A stretch of DNA of 64,000 nt, from assembly GCA_003956705.1 (NCBI GenBank), contig QZCP01000156.1, positions 24,815 to 88,814 on the forward strand, read 5' to 3'. Below, one piece after another: positions 25,451-37,963 of this stretch; the first letter of the stretch is position 1; each line of letters opens with the position of its first letter. The stretch comes from Brevipalpus yothersi. Lineage: Eukaryota > Arthropoda > Arachnida > Trombidiformes > Tenuipalpidae. The notes under the pieces are model-generated. The model saw only the letters and a program-made list of their open reading frames with translations, had not been told where the DNA came from and did not search any database. Made by a program: the position numbers and the translations under genes.

Positions 25451-28400
25451 CATACAGCCTACAAAACTGTTTGCTTTTGTCGAAGCATCACTTTCATCAT
25501 AACCTTTCACACGCACACACATCATCTAGATGTTGGAAGCAGCAATATTCAAATAAACTTCTTCTTATCATCATGATACTGAAGTGATGTAATCGAAAAC
25601 TGTGTGAACATACCTGGAACACACTTGAGTGGACGAGTCCAGCTACCATTATTACATATGGATAAATTAGCTCGATAAAGCTCATACTGTGGTCGGCAAG
25701 TGGCGTTAATTTTCGTTCCATGTGGTACTTTCGCTTGAGAGGGGAAACCGTTGATCCGTCCATTGGTCAGATCGGGAATTGTACACGAGGCCAGGCATGC
25801 TGGTAAACTAGCCGACCAATTTCCATTATCTAAGCATTTTGCTGACAAAGATGGACCAGAAAAAACCATTCCATCGAGACATTTAAAGTGGACCGTTGAG
25901 CCCAGGGTTGTTCGACGGCCCTCAAAATAACCGTTGGCAAGATAGCCAGGAGAACCACAATCTATTTCGACACACTCAGGTCGTGATCCTTCCCAATTTC
26001 TATTAGAGCCACAGATTTGTGTTTCAAAGCCCTTCAACCGGAAACCATATCGACACTCATAGCGTACAATCGATTGATAGCTGGTTGTTGTGTATATTGC
26101 TTTTCCATTGGGAATATTTTCCGGCTTATCACATTCGATAGCTGTGGGATTAATTTTTAGTGAGATAAAAAAATTGAACAAATGAGATTATGGTGGAAAC
26201 AGAGTCTCAGTTATAGAGACTAATTTTGTGAAAAGAGGAAGTTGTATTGCCTAGCTTCATCGATTTCATAAACCATCTTGAATACCTACCAACACATTGG
26301 GGTAAAGTTCCGCTCCATTCACCATGTGATTGACAGTATCGCTCGGCAGATCCTAGCAGAACAAAACCCTCCTGACACTTGTAAGTTACACTTCCTAGAA
26401 AGGTGAATTGATCCCCAATAAGTTGGCCATTGGGAATACTTCCTGGATGCCCACAACTGCGAGCTATGAAAGGAAATGAATTTAATCATCCAAGTATTCC
26501 TAATATTCTTAATACTCACGAACACAAACCAAATCTGGTCCATACCACTGAGCTGTTCCATTGAAGTAGAGACACTTTGCTTCATTCGATATTCCAGTGA
26601 AGTTATAACCAGGAAAGCAACTGTAATTACTCTGTGTTTGATCTGGAAACTCTGTGCCTTGTAAGCCGTGGCGAGCGTGAGGAATATCAGGCGGAGGTCC
26701 GCACATGGCTAAAATATATGAGATAATCAGAATCATAGAAAAAGATACAATTCCACATCTACAAACCTTTATCACGACAATTTGGGGATTTTCCACTCCA
26801 TTTTCCATCACCTTGACAAGTCCTCTCTCGAGATCCTGACATGAAAAATCCTGGATCACATGAATAAGCTACTTTACCGCCGAATTGATCATTAAAAACT
26901 TTGAAAGTTCCATTGTTAATCGGTAAAACTGGTCCACAGCTTGTGTCTTAGATGGAACGAATTTAATAGGTTAAATCATGGTATTGTTCCAAAATTGATC
27001 TATTCTAAATCTTACCTGGTCTGACACAGCTCCAACCACACAAACCATCGCAAAGGCATCGTCGCTTAGGACTTTTACACTCTTCATCAACTCGACACTT
27101 CCGTAAACACTGTCTATTCTGAATCACTGCTTCTTCCCTGTTGGTAGGACACTTGAAATCATCGAGATCAAAGTTCAGCACTGTGAATGAGGAAAACTTA
27201 TTAGAAGCTATACATGTGCATGAACCTATGATCTTGTACAAAGCAAAAGTAAGATCAGCTCACCTCCATGAGCTCTTCTTCCCCTAGAGGAAGATTTAGA
27301 TTTCGGATGAGTCCATGAAAATCGTTTCAAATGAATTGAGTCTCTCTTTGAGAATCTGTTTTTTGGTTTAAAAAGCCTCAAATTAGCTGAAATACGTCTT
27401 TTTTGAATCTCATCGAATTGGAGCACTTCAAAATAGCAATGATTAGACCAAATTTTCTTTCACATTTAGTTGGTTGCTTAAATTCCTTGTATTCATCGTA
27501 ATTATTATTATTATTATTATTCATTATAGTAAGGCCAACATTTTTGCCAATAAATACTGCGCAATATGTTGGAACCTATATTGTCATGGAAAAGTAGTGT
27601 ATTCCTTGGTGAGAAACTGAGTATGCGACAGAGTGTGAATTTTCCACTCAGATGACTGCTTCTCCAATTTAATTGAGGAAGCAAACACATACTCATACAG
27701 AGATAGATGTGTCTGAATAGCAGATTTGCATATTACAGAAAAGTGGGTAACATCTGGCAAGAATATTGAATGCGAGCTATATCATCAGCTGTTACCTCAA
27801 TAGCTTATGATCAAAAGGATCGTCAAGAATCACGGCTGAATAAAGTATTCCTAGGTCGAGAGCTTTTCTTGTTCACAGGAAAATTTCAAAATCTCACATC
27901 TTTTTTGACCATGGTACACACTTTCGGAATTCAATTTCTCAACACTTTGATGTTCATTGAAATATTTGATCGAAGGAATGTTGAATGAAAAAGTTCAGAT
28001 AGAATTAATTTACCTGGAATTTGTGATCAAATTTGCTTCATCACCACAGCATGATGGTGAAATTGATTTTCTTTCAGAATTACTATCCACAGAGTTTTCA
28101 TAGTCAATGAAGCGTTCTTTTGCAATTTTCGAGGAGCCTGGAAGTTGAATGAGGATGTTAGAATACAAAAGAATAGGTTATCGAACTTTTGACATGACTC
28201 TCTTGCTCAAAAGAAGACAATGAAGATCGAATTACTAATATTTCACTGACAATAAGAACTATGCAATAGAGACAGAGAAAGAAAGAAGCAAAGAATGAAG
28301 AACACCTTCCCAAGTTATTCGACTTCAGCAAACACTTTTTCATGTGGAATTTTCGGATAACATCAGCCACACTCTTCCAAGAATTGTAATGGGCAAAGAA

Positions 28401-28962
28401 TTTCCAATTACTCACCTTGCACATGCAATTTGATAACACTTTCTGGTGTCTTGACACCATTCACGATGCAAGTATATTCACCTTCATCATTAAAGTGGGC
28501 TTCTCGGAAGTAAAGTGCTGAAGAGTGAGGTAAGAATGAAACGTGACGATCGAGAGTCAAAGTTGCAACCGTTCCATGTTCAACCTTTCGATGGGGTAAA
28601 AAAATAAAATATAGAATATAATATACTAAAAAATTGTGGAAAATCTAAGAACTTTGATAGAATAAATGAAATTCGAATTCTAAAGGTAGAATCTTTCAGG
28701 GAGCAACCTTTAACATGAATTGTCCATGAGATCTCGAAGATAATCAATTCAAAAGTCTTACATCAACAATTTTATCATTTCCTTTGAACCATTCTATGCG
28801 TCGATGATAAGAATTGGTGGAATTGTTTCCCAAATAGCTCACAGTTCTGCAAAATAGAGTAACATCGTGGCCTAGTCGAACCGAAATCTTGTTCAATCCC
28901 ACAATTGGAGATATAAAAATCACACAAAATAACAACAAATTACTACAAAGCGAATTTAACAT
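22297..28962 (-). CDS. Secreted Ig/WAP-like/sushi-repeat protein, Hasp/Hikaru-genki-like
   Basis: Exons complement(22297..22658, 22755..24101, 24605..24832, 25162..25335, 25614..26141, 26290..26463, 26520..26708, 26767..26946, 27016..27180, 27264..27425, 28416..28584, 28762..28962), 1292 aa. In order: signal peptide (MLNSLCSNLLLFCVIFIS), an Ig domain split by an intron, a basic linker, a WAP-like Cys module (CPTNREE...LCGWSC), about eight sushi/CCP domains in phase 1 exons, a long exon (22755-24101) with five more CCP-like units around a 130-residue linker, and a C-terminal Ig domain (DSGTFTC). Drosophila Hasp and Hig are synaptic-cleft matrix proteins with Ig, WAP (Hasp) and CCP domains; the architecture fits best with Hasp, but has more CCPs. 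No membrane segment is seen, so it is probably a secreted matrix protein. Junctions after the first are all phase 1, so domains could be gained or lost without frameshift. An in-frame ATG at 29067 would add 35 residues before the signal. Confidence 0.85.
25416..25450. repeat. (GA)n microsatellite
   Basis: GA tract within the intron between two sushi exons. Confidence 0.9.
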
Positions 28963-29707
28963 TCTACAACTATCAGAAATTGTTCCCGATAAGTTTGATT
29001 CGAAATTCTTGTGCTCAGAACTAGTTCTAGATTGAAAGTGAGATGTACAGCGCAGGATGAAGAACAATATTTTCGAGAATCGAGCGATACATGCAATACT
29101 AACCTGATAATGATGATAGGGATAGCGCCATCTTAATATGGATTGAGAATAAAATTGTCACCTCATGAGTATCAAATTGAATTTGCTATCGAAGCAGCTT
29201 CTTATTTATTCGAAATGCACTAAAAAACGGACCACAAGAAGCAGAATTAAATAACAATGAAAAGAGAGAGAGAGAGAGAACGAAATGATTCCAAGGAAGG
29301 AGAATGTATGAGTAAATTACAAATGATTCTAGCAGAGAATTTGGTTGACTTTTGCAAAACATATTTTCATTTTTACAAGTATTAATCAATTTTTCTTTCT
29401 CGATTGATATCATATACATATGATGACCTTAAATGAATTATTCGGCTAATTTTTACAAAAAAAGTGAATCGAATTGAGAAGGTCTATTCAGAGAGATGTC
29501 GATTGATTAACTCGTCAAATGAAACAGGCACGGAGAAGAATGGCTCATCTAATATTGGAAAAGTTTATCGAATAATGGTAAAAATTTCCTTTTCAACGAG
29601 TGTTTGTACCTCTCAGATGATTTTGTTTGTGCGTAAACAGCAACAAAAACGACCAAGAAGAGTTTCTGTGATGCTTTTGGTAGATAAATGCAAATCCCAT
29701 GATGAAT
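28963..29707. other. Intergenic: 5' flank of the sushi gene, 3' flank of ARID2
   Basis: Holds the 15-mer at 29123 and a short GA run near 29263. An open frame at 29464-29796 on the plus strand lies largely antisense to the terminal ARID2 exon and is not called. Confidence 0.55.
29123..29137 (-). promoter_or_regulatory. Candidate YY1/Pho-like promoter element (copy 2)
   Basis: Identical to the 15-mer at 3071-3085, about 160 bp upstream of the sushi-repeat gene start. Kept between the two 5' flanks while the surrounding DNA has diverged, which suggests function. Confidence 0.45.
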
Positions 29708-32700
29708 TCACCTCTCGTTTTGGTCAACTAAGGAAGATAGACATTGAGCGATCGTCCTCGACTCTTCTCTACCCTCGCTCACACAGAGCTCGGTGAGGTA
29801 TGGCTCGTAAGGTTGAAGAAGCCTAGTGAGAGAGAAAGATGATTAGAATTGATACAAATTTGCATTAAACGATTGTCAAAAAATCATTTTCATCATATGG
29901 ACAATCAACTTACGTCCTGATTTTTTGAGACGCTTCGGCTAGGTTTCTCAAGATCAAAGCAGCAGTAATGCGAATGCTCACGGAAATTGGCGTAACTGGG
30001 GTCACCAGAGGGGGTTTTATTGGTTCCTGGCAAACAGAGAAGAACTTCGTCAGTGGAAGAACGATAATAGAAGTACGAAGTAACTTACGACATAGTTGAC
30101 AGCATGTCTTTTAATGGCTAAAAAGGCAGCATTATCTGCATAACCAGGATGAGCTGGAGGAACTGTGGCTGGTGTTATAGCAGTATTTGATGGGAATACT
30201 TGCTCACGTCGTTTGGCAGCTTGAAGAAGTGCATTTGGATTACAATGAAAGTCCTGTGAGCATAATTAAAAAAAATTAGCATCTAATTCTGCTCTGGTTA
30301 CTATTGCATCGAAAGAAAATCAACTTACATGAAGATGGGTCAAGAGAGAAAGTTTAGGTCTAGATGATTTACACCCGGGACCAATACCATCAGCCCCACC
30401 CCAATGACAAGTCATGGTCCCATTATCGTCTTCGTAGATATTAACATGACTCTTGTGAACGTGCCAATAGACTTGAGTTGGTCGAGCAAATAATCTGCAA
30501 CAGGTAAGGTAACAGGTGTCAGAATGAGGTATGACAAAAATTTTTCAGAAACTTACTGTTTACAACCATGCCATTCGCACATGAATCGGAGGGGTTTTTC
30601 TGTTTGGATGGAAGCTCCATTTGATTTTAGGTTGTCAGTTGAGACAGGTGTAGAATTGGATTTCACTACAGTTTCCAAAACTTTATTGGACGCTAGTGGA
30701 TTTTGAGCAGAAGATGTGGCAACAGATTCGGGTGCAGTTATTATCTTAACACTTGGGGTTAAGCTGGGTGTTGAGACTGTTGGAATTGAGGTGGAATTTA
30801 CAGGGATGCATTCACCGGCGTTTGTGCTGTTCACTACAGTAGTTACTGATGAGGTGGTAGGTGGAAGGGTTGAAGATGATGGAGCATCGTTCGAGGATGA
30901 ACAAGAGCCTGAAAATATACGAAATTGATCAGTAAAAATTCGAAAACAGAGAAGATGAATGGATCAGAAAAAGGAAATATAGTAGATAATTACCTGTGGG
31001 AGCTCCTGGATTGGATTGATTTTCGAGGATTACAGTGTTGGGAGCGGTAACAGAAGCTGTGTTAGAGGATGATGAGGAAAGTGAAGAAGGCGATGGTGAA
31101 GGTGAAGGAGAGGAGGGCAAAGATGTGTTGAATTTATCACAAGGAATTACAGTAGCATCTGAATGGTTAACACTTTTCACAGATCCACTCTTAACAGTGG
31201 TTACACAAATAGAGTTTGGATTTGAATTTGTTTTAGCTTTTTTGATTACATTCATACTGTTCGATATTTCCTCATTTGATCTCTTTGAGATAAGCTTTGT
31301 CGCATCATCAACGGTTTTACAGATCTCTCGGATAGAGGAAAGATCAGAGTTGACCACAGTTTTGGGAGGGAAAACTGTCACAGGATCTATGGTGACCTCT
31401 CCATTACTCAGTCCTTCCATCAATATACTAGGTTTCAGGTCATTACCATTGTTAATATTTTCATTTTTACAGTCCAAGACCTCCATTTTTACATCACTAG
31501 CTACACTTGAAGATGCTTTCTGAGTACTCATTGTGATAGAATGGGAAGATTCAGATGATGATGTTGATGATGAGATAGGATTAGAGCACAAAGTTACGGT
31601 TGTTGATGTAGAACTATTGACTTTGATATTTTCTGAATGAGTTGTCTTAGAGGGAGAGGCGATAACCGAAAAGCCATGGCTTTGACTTTGCACCGGTTGG
31701 GATTGACTACTAGAGGCTACAATAATCGGTTGAGGTTTACCTGAGCTAAGAAGAGATGATGTTAAAGAAGAGACTGTGCTCGAAGATGAAGAAGAAGACG
31801 AGGATGTGCTGATGGAGGACTGAATTTGATTCTGAATATTTGGTAAGTTTTTCACGGCTAAAGGTGTTTTTGTAGTCAGTATATACATTTTAGTGGCTTG
31901 TGAAGTTGGTGTCGCAGAAGTAGATGATAAAGTAACAGTAGAAATATTTGATGAAACAGATACCGATGACGAGGAAACCGGTAGACTATTTGTTCCAGCC
32001 ATTGTCGAAAAGTCAGGCAGTTTTCCTTTATCTAATAATACATTTAGAAGGGGAGATGATTTCACCGTATTACTGAGAGAAGAAGCTTGAGAGGTAACAA
32101 TGGAATTGGAATTGTTAGAAGGTGACGATTCACTGACAATTCCACTGCCTAGAACTGCTTTCAAAAGAATATCATTCGAAGAGGATGAAGAAGATGTAAC
32201 CGGTGGAAGAGTAGATACAGATGCTACGGTATTAGATGAGGGAACAGATGATATTGTGGTGGTTGAGTTAACAGATGTGGATGGTGTTGAAACAACTGTT
32301 ATAACTTGTCCACTCTGCAATGAATTCAAAGTTGCTTGATTCAATCGTATTTGCGTATCCAGTCCAGAGGAAGGTGCTGCAACACCGTTTACAGTGACTC
32401 CAGACTGTGACAATTGCACAGGACGCTGTTGTGCCAAAAAACTAGGAGGAAGTAACAATCTTACAGGGGTTCCAGAATTGGGAACTCCAACAAGACCCGT
32501 TTGTTGATTACCGATAATGGTCCTGACCAAGAGAAACTGTTGCGGCTGGCCAGACTGGCCGGGAGCTCCAGGCTGAGATGTACCAATGAGTACTTGATTT
32601 CTTTGGAGACTTTGGCATGAAAGGGTTGGTGCATTAGTGGTAGCTTGAGTATGTGAAATGGTGGCCGACTGAGGAGTGACCATGGTAATAGCTGAAGAGG

Positions 32701-34357
32701 AAGTGATGGGATGCGAACTAGATGATACTGTAACTTGGTTTATACCAGCAATAACAGTTTGAGTATTGGTGGGTGCGCTCGAAGTAACTAAAAGAGGAGT
32801 TGATGTGATGGCTGGGGTAACTGTCATTGTAGGGGCATTACTTGAATTTGTATGACTATTTATGGTACTAGTCGGTAAAGTTGTTGTTACAATTATCGTA
32901 GTGGGCCTAGACAGTAAGTTGGGCAAAGTTGTAAGCCCAGAAGAGACCGAGGAAGAGACAGATGTGATAACTGAGGCCGGTAGAGAGCTAGTGTTAACTG
33001 GATTGACTTCTATTGATGTTTGAGTCTTATTGGGAGATCCCATGGCTGATTTTTTATCGATAATGGACATCTTGGAGGGTTTATCGAATGTAGGAGAAAT
33101 TGGACCGGGCGATGAGGGCCGATGCTGATTGAATTTCAAACTATTCAAACTGAGGTTATTTATCGAACAGGGAATGATAGTGGTCGTAGTGTTACTTGAA
33201 CTTGTGGTACTGCTATTGTAAGCGCCAGATGATATGGTTGTTGCTGGAGTGACAGTGACTGATCCAGCTGTTAATGTTGAGAAAGTAATGGAAACATTGG
33301 ATGAATTGCTTGTCGAGATTCCATGTGATCCACTCGCGCCATTGCGTAATTTGTTGGCCAAAAGATTCTTTATCAACGTGGAAGTAGTCGAAGCTACAGT
33401 GCCTGATGAAGTATTAGAAGATGTACAAATTGGATTAGACTTGGGTGGTGAGCTTAGATGAGCTTTGAGAATGGGAGATGCCATACCCCCGGGAACTCCT
33501 GTGAGGATCTTCATGGGTGTCGTCGTGGGATTATTGAATTGTGGCTTATGGATTAATCCTTCCACGAAACTTGCTTGAATTATGGTACTAGAGGGGAAAC
33601 ACTTTGTGATTAAGAGAGTGAAGCGAATCATACCAGAAGTGTTTTTGCGACCATTTCGAAGGCAATGCTTTGTGAATTCATCATACATGTCCGAAATCTT
33701 TAGTGCACTTCTACTGGCACTAGGTTTTGCTTCATAGGTTGCCTTCAACCAAGCAACAGTAAATGCCTCTTGATCCAAAGGAGTATTGGACTTAGATGCT
33801 AAGATTATATTCTTATTCGAACCTTCTGGTGGCAACTTTCGCCGTTCGTCAATAACTTTGACACGAGCGAGAGCAGATTTTGTAAAATATTCAGAAGCAT
33901 CGCAATTAACGAGAACCAAAAGTATCTCTGTTGGGAAGAAAGAAGAGTTAATTGTAAGAATCAAGACACAGAAAAAAATTGGAGAAGAGTTATCTGTTAA
34001 GCCACACCTTCAGATAGGCTTAAGAGATTCCAAAATTGGATGCATGAATATTTCAGACAAGATTTGCGCTGATTAGATAAATGATTATAGAGTGATACAA
34101 ATATCTTGAGAACAGGAAAATTACCTCTAGACAATAGAAGTGAGTAAAAGTGAGGAGATGATCGAATTGTGAAAAGCAATCAGATGGAGAAATCACCTCT
34201 GAGAATGATTGCTGAGAACAATCAGAGCCTCTAAGTAGTGTAATTTCTAATTCTAGACCTATGAGTTGGTCTCAGAGCGACATGCTGAAGAATTCGAAAA
34301 AGCTAAGAACCAGCTATGGCATAATCGGAACTCTTTCACTCTCTAGAGTAACATGCT

Positions 34358-34402
<45 letters not shown>

Positions 34403-37098
34403 CGTAGCAAGTTCATTCATCCTGAGCAGATCAGCGAGTGAGACTAGGTCAACAAACTCGATAGAAAGCTCAGCTTACTCTCTTTCTCTCTTTCTTTTCC
34501 TCTTTCCCTCTCTCTCTCTCTCTATCTCTCTTTAGCTCACTTGAGAGAGAGAGAGAGAGAAAGAGAGAAAGGAAACAGTGAGCAGACGAAGATGATACAA
34601 GAAGGAAGTCCAAGGGAGCGAGGGAGTAGCGCGCCAATCGATGAAACCTACGAACTTTACAACACCGGCAACCTTGACCATGATCTCATTCTCAGTAGAT
34701 CAGGCATCGAGGTGAAAGAGAAAGGCAAAATCAAGATACCTCTCTTGAGTTTTGAGGATATAGAGATATACCAGCTACTATCTTTTTTCGATTATGAAAT
34801 CATGGAGAGAGGATACAATAAAGGGAGACAGGACAGGGAGTGAAAGATAACACTCTGAGATGCTAGTGCCTTTTGTATTTGGAGGCTTGTAAGATAATTC
34901 TACTAATAGTGAAGAAAGGAAGAAATAAGCAAATAAATTAGACTGCCAGTCACCCTGATTCATGATGTTGTAGAGAATAAGAGAGAAGGGAGAGTAAATA
35001 TTACCCTAGAGGGCTATGAGTAGGAATTGAATATGAAGCAATAAAATGGCGCAAAATTGTGAATAAAGCTGCCAACACAATACCTTGTGTATGAAGTGAG
35101 AAAGGAAAAAGAAACATCACCAGTAACAACTATAATGATACATCCATTCATTAATGGATAGCTTTACAGTCATAGTAGAAGTGTTAGTAGTAGTAGTGGA
35201 AAAGTGAAACTGGTTTCTATCGTAAAAATGAATCTTTCTATCAATCTGTCAAAGCCATTCTCATTTTTAATCGATGGTGAAGAATTATATGCTCACGGCT
35301 CGTGAACAGTGAAAATTATGGGAGATAGTAGTGCTTTGAAGAGAAAATATACACTGATGTGGGAAAATATGACGGAAAGTTTGCCCTAGAACTTGAGGAG
35401 CTTATCAAGTTTTCCAGATGTCCATGAATAAGGATACGATATTGAAGTCATAATCTGTGAGCCTTAATGATGCAATCAAGAAGAATATTTCAACATTTTA
35501 TCGCTCAAGATTTACATCATGAGACAATGGAGAGAATAAATAAGCTCTCGAATAGATTCAAAAGAGAAGAGAGTATTGTGGTTGGACATTGTGTCCATTC
35601 TTCAAATTTTCGAAAATTCGAACACAACAAAAGCTGGAGAAAGATAGCTCGAATATACTCACTTAATAAGTTGGGACATTCCTTAATAAGAAATTCAGGG
35701 CAGCATTCAGATAAAGCGCGAAAACATTCCAAACAAGTAATGACCAGAATTACGTCATGTTGACATGTTAACAACTCGGTGAGACGATGAATTAACTAGG
35801 AAATAAATTGAAAGATGATTATTAATTAAAGAGTTTATCTACAAATTAATAATCAAACTTACCTCTTGTTCTAAATGAGAGATGAGATAATCGGTTGATT
35901 TATCACTGTATTTCACTACTAATTTAGAGGTTATTTCCAGGCAGCGATTGATGCGGTTGATGTCATTGGAGAACAGAATAGAATCAATACAATGTCTATT
36001 GATTAACTCCAGACACTTGAGGTACTGTTTGTTGGTACTATTCACATTGATCAAAGATGCGATATTGGAGAGCGTGTCCAGGCCAATATTGTTAAAATAT
36101 TGATCTTTGCAAGTTGTCAATAAAATTAAAAATTTCATCAAATTTGATGTTGCAAAACTATAAGCATTACTACCATTAGAATATGTTACTACTGAGTTGT
36201 CATCAGAATCGTTCAATGATTTATTTATCTCTAGTTGCTCGATGTTGAAGGAAAGATTGCGAATTATTTCACACACAGATTTCATTGTCCGATATATTCG
36301 CTGATGATTGATGGGTGAGTGTTTCCTCAAGTTGAAAAAAGTTGAACATTCTATATCACCATCACCGTCTACATCCATATTTTCATCATCGGTACATGTT
36401 ATGTCACAACTATCCTCAGAGATAGATTCGGGATTAGATTGAACACAAGGTTCACCATTGCTGCTAGTATTGGAAGGTTTTTTGTATTCTTCTTTTGAGA
36501 AGGCTAATTGTAGTATAGATTCATCGACACTCAAGCCAGACCAAAATTTTTGAGAACAATCACACTTTTTGTCTGACATAATATTATCAAAAGTGCACTT
36601 TTTCTTTCTAGGTACTAGGCATTGATCATCAAATGTATCTTCGACAACCGGAACAGTTTGACCATTTGACTTAATAGTATTATCTTGGCGAACCTTAAAA
36701 ACACCCAACTTTTTATACAGATCTTGTTCATCTTGATCATCATCTTCATCACAGCAACATGTATAAAGTTGACAACTTTCAATTAGAATGTCCAAAAATT
36801 TGAAATCCGATATAAATTCGGACTCCCTTGAGTTGGCCAATATGGTGGCCACCCGGACACCAAAGTCCATCTCATTTTTAAGACCACTCAATAAACTACA
36901 ATACAACTTATTTAACGGATCAATACCAATACCATGATGATGTTGCGTCAGGCTTTGGTGATGATGATGTTGAGTTGATGATGATGTTGGTGTATGTAGT
37001 GGAGTTAACTGTTGACTGGCTTGAGATTGCGATTGGGAAGGACTGAGAAATTGTGATGATGATGATGATGATGATGAATTACGAACATTTGGATTCAT
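29708..37098 (-). CDS. ARID2: ARID2 (BAP170), PBAF chromatin-remodelling subunit, without ARID domain
   Basis: Exons complement(29708..29822, 29914..30026, 30089..30253, 30329..30494, 30557..30908, 30994..33927, 35663..35795, 35863..37098), 1737 aa. The chain has a Ser/Gln/His-rich N-terminus, the conserved DPLNKL..SLLSGL segment that opens the helical-repeat region (near residue 60), helical repeats to about 460, an RFX-type winged helix (AWLKATYEAKP...MYDEF) near 510-590, a long Ser/Thr-rich middle, two C2H2-like fingers (FMCEWHGCKQ, TCHWGG...HLHDFHC) and the conserved C-terminal helix (IRITAALILRNL). Vertebrate ARID2 starts with an ARID domain of about 100 residues; here the ATG follows an in-frame TAA six bases upstream, and no ARID-coding exon lies before TAF8. 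ARID2 is a defining subunit of the PBAF (SWI/SNF) complex in the nucleus. Confidence 0.92.
33928..35662. repeat. ARID2 intron with (GA)n and facing (CT)n/(GA)n tracts
   Basis: A large intron for this window. (GA)n occurs at 34360-34400. A (CT)n tract at about 34507-34531 is followed after a short spacer by (GA)n at about 34543-34570, so the two could pair as a hairpin in RNA or DNA. Open frames here consist of the repeats or lack support. Confidence 0.7.
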
Positions 37099-37963
37099 GT
37101 TTTAAATGTTAACTTTGGTGTATCTGTGTGTGTGTCAATATATATATATTGATGATGATAAACGATTGCAATAGACAGATAGAAGAAGAAGAAGAAGTTG
37201 ATGATGGAGAAGAAAAAATAATGGCGGTGAGATATACAATGGAAAAAAATGCTTCTATCCACACAACGCCTGCTGTAAGCAAGAAACAGAAAGAGGAAGA
37301 GAAAGAGAGTGTAAGCACACAATAATCAAGGCACATAAGAATACATCAATAATTGATTAAGTATAAATCCAATACTTTCATCAACTATTAGAACAAAACT
37401 ACAAGCGAAATATCAACTTAATCAAACACACACATTCATCCATTCAATCTATTCATTCAATGCATTCATACATACACACACACACATAAGGAGGGGAGGT
37501 AAAAAGTGAAGTGTGTGTTTGTGAATGTGTATACAGGAGAGTCCCTATAGACAACTGTCAAAACAATATTACATACCAGTGAATGAACACTCTATGGGCA
37601 GTTTAATCGTAGCCCAAATGGGCGTCGATAATAATTATAATTAATTATAAACGCACAAACAATTACATCAAGATCATGATTCACCATGATCGAAAAGAGA
37701 AGCAAAAAAATTTCAACTCACACAGTTTTCACTTTTTACTCGGTTCAATTTTTAGTTGCTAATATTGACGATAGATGCCACTTTTCAAAGGTATGAAAAA
37801 ATTTTCAAGCTTTTTTCCAAGATTTTGAATGTAAACCTTGTACATATATTTCATCATATTTCAACATCGAAACAAATTAACAAATAACAAATTAATTTGT
37901 GATTTTAATTAAGATTGTGTTGTATGGATATGTGATTATAAAGGAAGAGAGAAGGTGTCGATA
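37099..37963. other. ARID2/TAF8 bidirectional intergenic region
   Basis: The two start codons face away from each other, 865 bp apart. It contains AATGGCGG near 37219 (YY1-like core), a CA/TG-rich part near 37420-37530, and a block at about 37765-37822 (TTTTCAAAGGTATGAAAAAA) that resembles 44065-44110 upstream of the BTB gene. Shared promoter activity is inferred from layout only. Confidence 0.5.

Noticed and set aside
28014..28137. Possible extra exon of the sushi-repeat gene (124 bp, open in one frame, good splice sites)
   Set aside because: Entering in phase 1 it leaves in phase 2, which breaks the frame into the next exon (27264-27425, phase 1). The direct join is consistent; an alternative transcript cannot be excluded.
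29464..29796. 110-codon plus-strand frame
   Set aside because: Largely antisense to the terminal ARID2 exon at 29708-29822; no domain of its own.
31035..32339. Plus-strand frames rich in Glu, Asp and Val
   Set aside because: Mirror image of the Ser/Thr-rich ARID2 coding exon on the minus strand.
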